Source: Gemmatimonadota bacterium
GTDB lineage: Bacteria; ARS69
Assembly: GCA_021604925.1 (NCBI GenBank)
Contig: BQJX01000049.1
Location: 1 to 10,374, forward strand
DNA: 10,374 bases
Direction of reading: 5' to 3'
Shown: one piece after another, positions 1-5,826 of the stretch
Layout of the letters: each line of letters starts with the position of its first letter
How positions within the stretch are numbered: position 1 is the stretch's first letter
The notes under the pieces: model-generated
Database searches by the model: none
The model's input: the letters and a program-made list of their open reading frames with translations, nothing else
What the model was told of the DNA's origin: nothing
Position numbers and translations under genes: made by a program

Positions 1-1
1 G

Positions 2-3000
2 TTCGACACCCGCGCCGGCGAACCGGCGATCCCGGAGGCCCTTCGCTCGCCGGAGAACGTGGCCCTGGACGATCGCATCTCCCTGCTGGTCCAGTTGAAT
101 GGTCCGGTGCAGGACGGATGGGCGCAGGCCATCTCGGCCGCGGGCGGCCGGATCGAGTCGTTCGTGCCGAACTACGCGTTTCTGGTGCGGCTGAACGCAC
201 GCGACCGCGCTGCCATCGACGCGCTGCCGTTTGTCACGTGGACCGGCGCGTACCACCCGGCGTACCGGATCTCCGGTCAGGCGGAAATGGCCAATCGCAG
301 CGGTGTGGGCGAGTACCAGCTTCTTCTGTTTGACGATGGCGACCTGTCCGCCGTGGAAGACCGGGTCCGCTTCCTGGGCGGATCGGTATCCGACCGCTCC
401 GACAACGGCGTGAACCGAATCGTGCGTGCGGAACTCCCGCGCTCGCAAGTGGAAGCGCTCGCTGCCCACCCCGATGTGCAATGGGTGGAGCCTCGCGAAG
501 TCTTCACCGTGAACAACGACGCGGTTCAGTGGGTCGACCAGACCAACATCAACGGCAACCGCAAGATCTGGGACAACGGCATCGACGGGACCGGACAGGT
601 GGTCATGGTGGGCGACAGCGGGATCCGCACGTCGCACAACATGTTCCGGGACAACGCCGTGACCATCAACAGCTTCGGTCAGTATCCCACGCACCGCAAG
701 GTGATCGCCTACATCAAGGCGGACGCCAACACGAACATCGCGTTCGGCGATGCATCCGGTGCCTCGTACCACGGCACCCACACGTCGGGAACGTTTGCCG
801 GCGACGACTCGCCTCACGCTTCGAGCACTCGGGACGGCATGGCCAAGGGCGCCAAGATCTATTTCCTCGACGGCGGCGGAACGTTGAACACCATCTACTC
901 GCCGGGCGACCTGAACGACTACTTCCAGCCGGCCTACGACGGGAACGCGGGCGGCGCGGCGCGCGTCAGCTCCAACAGCTGGGGGTCGTCCACCGGAGGC
1001 GCCTACACCATCACGTGCATGACGACGGACCAGTTCATGTGGAACCACAAGGACTTCCTCATCTGCTTCTCGAACGGGAACTCCGGCGGCGCCAACACCG
1101 TGGGCTCCCCGGGAGCGGCCAAGAACATCCTGTCCTCCGGCGGCACCCGAAACGGAACGAGCGCCAACCTGATCTACTCGTCCACGAGTCGCGGGCCCAC
1201 GGATGACAACCGCTACAAGCCGACGGTGTGCTCGCCGGGGCAGAGCGTGGTGTCGGCATCGGGATCCGGGGACGCGTCCTACCAGACGCTTTCGGGCACC
1301 TCCATGTCGTGCCCGAACCTGGCGGGTTCCGCAACGCTCGCCCGCCAGTACTTCACGGACGGGTGGTATCCCACCGGAACCGCGGTCCCGGCCAACGCAT
1401 TCACGCCCTCGGCCGCATTGCTCAAGGCCATGATGGTGAACTCGGGCGTGGACGACTTCAGCTCGTATTCGATTCCCGATAACAACATCGGGTGGGGGCG
1501 CATCCTGCTGGACAACGTGATGTTCTTCCCCGGGGACACCCGCGCCACCGTGGTCCTGGACGAGGCGGACGGCGTGACCACCGGTGAGGCCCGCGAATAC
1601 CAGATCTACGTGCCGAGTTCGTCCGAGGACCTCAAGATCACGCTGGTCTGGACGGACGTGGCCTCCACTCCCACCGCGGCCATCAACCTGGTCAACGACC
1701 TGGACCTGGTCGTGGAGCAGGGCGCCACCACGTACCTGGGCAACCAGTGGTCCGGGGGCCAGTCCGTGACCGGCGGAACGGCCGACGATCGCAACGTGGA
1801 AGAGAACGTTCGCCGCGCCACTCCCGTGGTCGGCAACTACACGATCCGCGTGGAAGGCGCCAACGTTCCGTTCGGACCGCAGCCGTACGCGCTGGTCGTG
1901 TCCGGGGCGCTGGGCGGGAGCGCGGGCGTGGTCACGATGGACGCGGCCAGCTACGGCCCGAACGAGAGCCTGGCGATCCGCGTGGAGGACACGGACGCCG
2001 GCGGATCGGTATCCGTGGACGTGAGTTCCACGACGGAGGCGGCCGGAGAGACGTTCCTGATCGCCGGAAGCGGTGGCGTGTATGAGGGATCCGTCCCGCT
2101 GACGCTGGAAGGGACGTCTTCTTCCGACGGGCGGATTTCCGTGTCCGAGGGCGACGTGCTCACGGTTTCCTACGTGGACTCCAGCCCGTCGCACACGGCC
2201 ACGGCCACCGCCACGGTGGACGCGGACGATCCGGAAGTGACCGCCGTGTCCGTGACCGCCAAGGATGTGAGCGCCATCGTACACTGGTCGACGAACTCCG
2301 CGGCCACGTCCCAGGTCGAGTTCGGAACCACGCCGGCGCTGGGGTCGTTCTCCACCCTCGACGCGTCGCTGACCTCCTCCCACGCCCACCAGGTCACGGG
2401 ACTCACGGCGGAGACCACCTACTACTTTGATGTGCTTTCGCAGGATCACCAGGGCAACCTGGTCCGCGACGACTTCGGCGGAAATCACTACCAACTCACG
2501 ACCGGCAAGCGTCCCGACGTGCTGCTGGTGAACGCGGATCCCAACACGGTCGACAACTTCGATCGCTACGACACCGCGTTCAACACCACGGGTTGGACGT
2601 ATGACCAGTGGAACAAGGACGAGGCCGATCTCGTGCTGCTGGGCGACTCCAACTCCGGACTTCGCTCCTACAAGGCGGTGTGGTGGCAGGTGGGCTGGGA
2701 GCAGTACCAGACCTTCAAGAAGCCGGCCCGGGATTCCCTGGAGGCGCTCCACAACGGCGGCGGACGGATCGCCTTCGTCTCGCACGACGTGGCCTGGTCC
2801 TACTCGGATCCGAGTTCGGGCTACTACGGCTTCAACAAGTGGCAGTGGTTCCAGAACACCATGCACGCGTCCTGGGACTCCGATCCCACCACCTGGTCCA
2901 GCATCGTGGGAGTGGTCGGTGACCCGATCTCCGGCGGGCACGTCGGCGGGATGCCGTACACGCCGCATCGCGACGGCGCCGCGGGTGACGAGATCACCAA

Positions 3001-4201
3001 GCTGGACGGGTCCGGAACGGCAAGCTACGTGTGGCGCAACAACGACACGAGTGCGGACGACATCTCCGTTCGCTGGGAGAGCGGCGGCAACCTGGGGACG
3101 CTGGGGCAAGGTGTGTGGGGCGGCATGCCCACGCGCACCGTCGCCATGTTCTGGGAATACCTGGGACTCAACAACGCGTCGGACCGCGCCGACGTCCTCG
3201 ATCAGACGCTGCAGTACCTGATCGGTGGGGACCATCCGGACGCGGCGGTGAGTTCGCCGAACGGCGGCGAGTCCTTCGTGAGTAGCCCGGTGTCCATCTC
3301 CTGGACGGAGGCGACCGACACCGGCGCCGGACGGAACGCGGCGACCACGCGCCTGGAATACTCGGATGACAGCGGGATGAGCTGGAACGTGATCACCACG
3401 TCACCCGGTTCATCGCCCTACGCGTGGAACGTGAGCGCGTTGCCGACCGACACGAACTACCGGGTGCGGGTTGTGGTGGAGGATGACGGAGCCCCGGTGC
3501 TCTCCGGCTCGGACACCTCGGACAACGACTTCACGATCGCGATTCCGGGCAACGAGACGACGGGGCCGGTGGTGGTGGCCGGATCGCCCAGCGTCTCCCC
3601 CACGCCCATCGACATTGGCGGAGCCGCCACGCTGACCGCCACCGTGTCGGACGCGTTGACCGGCGGAAGCAACGTGGTGGCGGCGGAGTGGAGTGCCGGG
3701 GCTTCGCCGGCGGCCGCCGGTTCCGGAACGGCCATGACCGGCGCGTTCAGCTCAGTGCAGGAGTCCGTATCGGCGGCGCTGGACACGAACACGCTGCCGG
3801 GTGGGGCCACGTTCCTGTGGGTGCGCGGGCAGGATGCGGCCGGGAACTGGGGCAACGCCACGGCCCACGCGGTCCAGGTGAATGGCGGCGCCGTGGACGT
3901 GGCGCTGGGCGAAGGACCGGTCACCGAACTCGCCCTGGCCCAGAGCTTCCCGAACCCGTTCGCGGACAACACGCGGATCCACTTTGCGCTGCCCACCACG
4001 GAGAACGTGAACCTCCAGATCTACGATGTAGGCGGGCGACTCGTTCGCACGCTCATGGATCGGACCGTGGCGGCGGGGCGCCATCGGGTCGCCTGGGACG
4101 GCCGCGACAACGCCGGACAAACCGTGGCTTCCGGCGTGTACTTCTATCGCCTGGTCGCGGGGGATCAGGAGCGCGAGCGGAAGATGGTCTTTGTGAAGTA
4201 G
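2..4201 (+). CDS. Large secreted KP-43-type subtilisin-like serine protease (peptidase S8), multidomain, 5' partial
   Basis: The frame is open to the left edge, so the true start and any signal peptide lie outside the window; the GTG at 59 is probably an internal valine. About 1,399 residues are visible, numbered here from the codon at 2. Two tandem pro-domain-like units (77-275 and 314-515) precede a subtilase domain with Asp205 (GDSG, 614-616), His257 (HGTHTSG, 770-772), oxyanion Asn360 (SNGNSGG, 1079-1081) and Ser434 (SGTSMSCP, 1301-1303). All catalytic residues are present, so it should be active. A KP-43-like jelly roll follows (about 1520-1912, LVNDLDLVV), then an Ig-like module (about 1925-2225), FN3 (about 2226-2505), an amidotransferase-like alpha/beta domain (about 2506-3240), a Kre9/Knh1-like module (about 3241-3550, SPNGGESF and DSGMSW), another Ig-like module (about 3571-3890) and a FlgD-Ig/T9SS-type C terminus (about 3915-4198, FPNPF). 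Likely role: extracellular or surface protein degradation. The family call is firm; the boundaries of the middle modules are approximate. Confidence 0.93.
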   Translation, partial: FDTRAGEPAIPEALRSPENVALDDRISLLVQLNGPVQDGWAQAISAAGGRIESFVPNYAFLVRLNARDRAAIDALPFVTWTGAYHPAYRISGQAEMANRSGVGEYQLLLFDDGDLSAVEDRVRFLGGSVSDRSDNGVNRIVRAELPRSQVEALAAHPDVQWVEPREVFTVNNDAVQWVDQTNINGNRKIWDNGIDGTGQVVMVGDSGIRTSHNMFRDNAVTINSFGQYPTHRKVIAYIKADANTNIAFGDASGASYHGTHTSGTFAGDDSPHASSTRDGMAKGAKIYFLDGGGTLNTIYSPGDLNDYFQPAYDGNAGGAARVSSNSWGSSTGGAYTITCMTTDQFMWNHKDFLICFSNGNSGGANTVGSPGAAKNILSSGGTRNGTSANLIYSSTSRGPTDDNRYKPTVCSPGQSVVSASGSGDASYQTLSGTSMSCPNLAGSATLARQYFTDGWYPTGTAVPANAFTPSAALLKAMMVNSGVDDFSSYSIPDNNIGWGRILLDNVMFFPGDTRATVVLDEADGVTTGEAREYQIYVPSSSEDLKITLVWTDVASTPTAAINLVNDLDLVVEQGATTYLGNQWSGGQSVTGGTADDRNVEENVRRATPVVGNYTIRVEGANVPFGPQPYALVVSGALGGSAGVVTMDAASYGPNESLAIRVEDTDAGGSVSVDVSSTTEAAGETFLIAGSGGVYEGSVPLTLEGTSSSDGRISVSEGDVLTVSYVDSSPSHTATATATVDADDPEVTAVSVTAKDVSAIVHWSTNSAATSQVEFGTTPALGSFSTLDASLTSSHAHQVTGLTAETTYYFDVLSQDHQGNLVRDDFGGNHYQLTTGKRPDVLLVNADPNTVDNFDRYDTAFNTTGWTYDQWNKDEADLVLLGDSNSGLRSYKAVWWQVGWEQYQTFKKPARDSLEALHNGGGRIAFVSHDVAWSYSDPSSGYYGFNKWQWFQNTMHASWDSDPTTWSSIVGVVGDPISGGHVGGMPYTPHRDGAAGDEITKLDGSGTASYVWRNNDTSADDISVRWESGGNLGTLGQGVWGGMPTRTVAMFWEYLGLNNASDRADVLDQTLQYLIGGDHPDAAVSSPNGGESFVSSPVSISWTEATDTGAGRNAATTRLEYSDDSGMSWNVITTSPGSSPYAWNVSALPTDTNYRVRVVVEDDGAPVLSGSDTSDNDFTIAIPGNETTGPVVVAGSPSVSPTPIDIGGAATLTATVSDALTGGSNVVAAEWSAGASPAAAGSGTAMTGAFSSVQESVSAALDTNTLPGGATFLWVRGQDAAGNWGNATAHAVQVNGGAVDVALGEGPVTELALAQSFPNPFADNTRIHFALPTTENVNLQIYDVGGRLVRTLMDRTVAAGRHRVAWDGRDNAGQTVASGVYFYRLVAGDQERERKMVFVK

Positions 4202-4240
4202 AACTTCGCGGCCCAGAGACTTCGGCGGCGGATCTCGAAC

Positions 4241-4276
4241 AGGAACGGCCCGGTCACTGTCGACCGGGCCGTTCTT
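4241..4276. terminator. Bidirectional intrinsic terminator-like hairpin between convergent genes
   Basis: A perfect 13-bp inverted repeat (GAACGGCCCGGTC at 4243-4255, complement at 4262-4274) encloses a 6-base loop, and a G-T and an A-T pair extend the stem at its base. On the plus strand it is followed by a short T-rich stretch (TTCTTCTGTT). It lies 40 bases after the stop of the S8 protease and 27 bases after the stop of the convergent minus-strand gene, so it can serve both. The tail is not a pure T run, and termination efficiency cannot be judged by eye. Confidence 0.8.
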
Positions 4277-4302
4277 CTGTTGGCCGTTGCTCCACGGCGC
4301 CG

Positions 4303-5193
4303 CTACGCCCGCACCAGCATCGCCTTCGCCATGGCCCCGTAGCCCTTGGCCGCAAATCGGGCAAGGTGCAGAATGAGGATGAGGTCCAGAATGCCGGCGA
4401 TCAGGAAGACCGGATACAACCCAACGGGAACGAAGTACTCCACCCCCGAGATGTTGATGAACGGCGCATCCCACAGCCAACGGATCACCGGATGCAGGAT
4501 CAGCTGCAACGCGTAGGCGATCAACGTGATGAACACCGAGAACGACAGGACGCCGAGCGGCAGCTTGAGGATCATGTACAGGATCGACGTCCAACCGCGC
4601 TTGTCGGTCAGCCGCGCCTTGAACCGCCGCCATACGCCGATTCCCTTCTGGGGGGGACTCTGCCGCCGCGGCATCCGCACGCCCAGCATGGCCTCCACGA
4701 TGCGCCCCTCCACGAGCGCCAGACCTTCGACCGAGTAGACGAAGAACCCGAAGAAGGGCAGCCCGAGGATCGTGATGGCCAACCCGAGGCTCAGGGAAAT
4801 CCCCGTCACGGCCCAGGTGAAGAAGAGAACGCCGGTGATCAGCGAGAACAGCATGAAGAGGAGGGCTGCGTAGGCTCGAGGATCCACGAGCACACCCACG
4901 ACGCGACCCACCACGGACCGATGCGCGACCGGCGTGCGCGGCGCGAACGTCGGGACCATCCGGGTCTCCAGATCGAGGTACGCCTTGGCGACCTCTTCCG
5001 GCGTTCCGTACTGCGCGAGGATGGGAGCCAGCAGTTCCGCGTCGGTGGCATCGGGCGCGGAGTGCTTCGCACCTTCCAGGGCCGTGCGGAGGTGCTCCTC
5101 CGCGTCCGCGATCGCATCGTGAACCGTGGCCGTGTCGCTTCCCGCCAACACGGCGCGGAGCCTGTCGAGGTAGAGGTCAATCTGCTCAGACAT
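4303..5193 (-). CDS. HAAS-domain/Sensor-domain integral membrane protein paired with PadR
   Basis: 296 residues. An N-terminal helical HAAS/DUF1700-like domain (about 1-80: YLDRLRAVLAG, then HDAIADAEEHLRTAL, then YGTPEEVAKAYL) is followed by a membrane region resembling the Pfam 'Sensor' domain (about 100-285) of actinobacterial histidine kinases. This region has two copies of a similar hydrophobic unit: FSLITGVLFFTWAVTG-SLSLGLAITILGLPFF, and after a TDKRGW linker, YMILKLPLGVLSFSVFITLI. A last hydrophobic stretch lies near 255-278. There is no kinase domain, so it is not a complete two-component sensor. HAAS proteins are commonly encoded next to PadR regulators, as here, and it is probably the main target of that regulator and may sense an envelope signal; this role is inferred. 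An in-frame ATG at 5217 exists, but the ATG at 5193 has a Shine-Dalgarno sequence and starts at the domain, so it was chosen. The gene overlaps the end of padR by 8 bases, which suggests translational coupling. Confidence 0.85.
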   Translation of the reverse strand: MSEQIDLYLDRLRAVLAGSDTATVHDAIADAEEHLRTALEGAKHSAPDATDAELLAPILAQYGTPEEVAKAYLDLETRMVPTFAPRTPVAHRSVVGRVVGVLVDPRAYAALLFMLFSLITGVLFFTWAVTGISLSLGLAITILGLPFFGFFVYSVEGLALVEGRIVEAMLGVRMPRRQSPPQKGIGVWRRFKARLTDKRGWTSILYMILKLPLGVLSFSVFITLIAYALQLILHPVIRWLWDAPFINISGVEYFVPVGLYPVFLIAGILDLILILHLARFAAKGYGAMAKAMLVRA

Positions 5194-5560
5194 GGTAGCT
5201 TCCTTTGAGTACGGCATCGACGAACCGCGTGTTGTGATGCCAGATCGTGGTCCACTGCGCGAAGGCTTCCCGACCCGTCTCGGTGATCTCGTAGTAGCGA
5301 CGCGGCGGACCCGAAAGGGAGGGTTCCACGCGACTCGCCAACAGCCCGTTCTTCTCCAGCGACCGCAGCACCGGATAGAGGGCTCCCTGCTTCATCATGG
5401 TCACGTCCTCGGAACCGGTCTCGAGCTGCTTGGCGATCTGGTATCCGTAGAGCGGCTCGGTCGCGTGACTCAGCACCCCCAAAAGCACGAACGAAACCGT
5501 GCCGGCGTTCAGCTCCTTCTGGAACTTCCGGGTCGCCGGGCTCGGTTCCGGGTGGGTCAT
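5186..5560 (-). CDS. PadR-family winged-helix transcriptional regulator
   Basis: 124 residues, a normal length for a short (PadR-s2-like) member. The winged-helix core is recognisable: LNAGTVSFVLLGVLSH (18-32), GYQIAKQLE with the recognition region MMKQGALYPVLRSLEKNGLLAS (about 39-76), and the wing SGPPRRYYEITETGREAF (83-100). A short C-terminal helix for dimerisation follows. Members of the family are mostly repressors that respond to small molecules or act through a partner gene. The ATG at 5560 is preceded by GGGAGGA (5569-5575) at 8-base spacing. Its stop lies inside the HAAS/Sensor gene, so the two form one operon. A sigma70-like promoter with inverted repeats lies about 70 bases upstream and suggests autoregulation. 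The family call is secure; the effector is unknown. Confidence 0.95.
   Translation of the reverse strand: MTHPEPSPATRKFQKELNAGTVSFVLLGVLSHATEPLYGYQIAKQLETGSEDVTMMKQGALYPVLRSLEKNGLLASRVEPSLSGPPRRYYEITETGREAFAQWTTIWHHNTRFVDAVLKGSYHV
5201..5206 (-). promoter_or_regulatory. Ribosome binding site deciding the HAAS/Sensor start
   Basis: AAAGGA on the minus strand lies 7 bases before the ATG at 5193. The alternative ATG eight codons upstream (5217) has no comparable purine-rich site before it, so the shorter protein is preferred. The site lies inside the last codons of the upstream PadR gene. Confidence 0.65.
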
Positions 5561-5623
5561 TTCCGCGGTCCTCCCAACGCGGCAATGGACGCCGCGCGTC
5601 TGGCTGCTGTCAGTTGGCCATCG

Positions 5624-5655
5624 GTGTGAGTCTCACTATACTGTTAAATTCACAC
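5624..5655. promoter_or_regulatory. Putative PadR operator: inverted repeats over the promoter
   Basis: Two nested dyads are visible. The outer is GTGTGA (5624-5629) paired with TCACAC (5650-5655), 20 bases apart. The inner is GTGAG-T-CTCAC (5626-5636), which overlaps the -10 box and the expected start point. Binding here would block RNA polymerase, as in known PadR autorepression. The half-site differs from the ATGT/ACAT type described for several PadR proteins, so assignment to this regulator rests on position only. Confidence 0.45.
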
Positions 5656-5662
5656 TAGTCAA
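5635..5662 (-). promoter_or_regulatory. Sigma70-type promoter of the padR operon
   Basis: On the minus strand TTGACT (5657-5662) and TATAGT (5635-5640) are separated by 16 bases, each one mismatch from the consensus. The spacer is AT-rich in an otherwise very GC-rich region, which makes a chance match less likely. Transcription would begin near 5628, leaving a leader of about 68 bases before the PadR start at 5560. Confidence 0.7.
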
Positions 5663-5814
5663 GGCTGAAGAAGCCGGGCGGGGTGGCCGCCCCGGAAGGC
5701 CCACCTGGAGCCCCCTCTCGGCCGGGCCCATTCCATTCACCCCACCGATTCTGGTACCATGCACGCCGCGCGGCGGACCCGGCATTCGGGACCGTCCACC
5801 CTGATCCTGCACCT

Positions 5815-5819
5815 GGAGG
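5815..5819 (+). promoter_or_regulatory. Ribosome binding site deciding a TTG start
   Basis: GGAGG lies 7 bases upstream of the TTG at 5827. It sits at ideal spacing for that codon, and the codon lies directly before a signal peptide. The in-frame GTG at 5683 would add 48 Pro/Gly/Ala-rich residues ahead of the signal peptide and has no similar site before it. Confidence 0.7.
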
Positions 5820-5826
5820 CTCCCCC

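Noticed and set aside
59..61. GTG at 59 as the start of the S8 protease
   Set aside because: The frame stays open to the window edge with protein-like sequence (AGEPAIPEALRSPENV), there is no signal peptide after the GTG, and no Shine-Dalgarno site precedes it.
377..2015. A 16-base exact direct repeat at 377-392 and 2000-2015, containing a short palindrome
   Set aside because: Both copies encode a Gly-Gly-Ser-Val-Ser stretch in unrelated modules. Shared codon preference explains it better than a functional repeat.
3688..5208. A 506-residue plus-strand frame running from the S8 protease end across the HAAS/Sensor gene
   Set aside because: It has low-complexity Arg/Gly/Glu/Gln-rich composition, crosses a strong terminator hairpin and is antisense to a well-supported gene.
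5676..5692. GC-rich hairpin (GGGCGG/CCGCCC) in the divergent intergenic region
   Set aside because: The stem is only 6 bp with no T tract and no neighbouring element; it is expected by chance at this GC content.
5731..5760. Possible promoter for the FG-GAP gene (TTCCAT and an extended TGG-TACCAT element)
   Set aside because: The -35 match is poor and the -10 is only moderate. I see no convincing plus-strand promoter in 5663-5814, although one must lie somewhere upstream.
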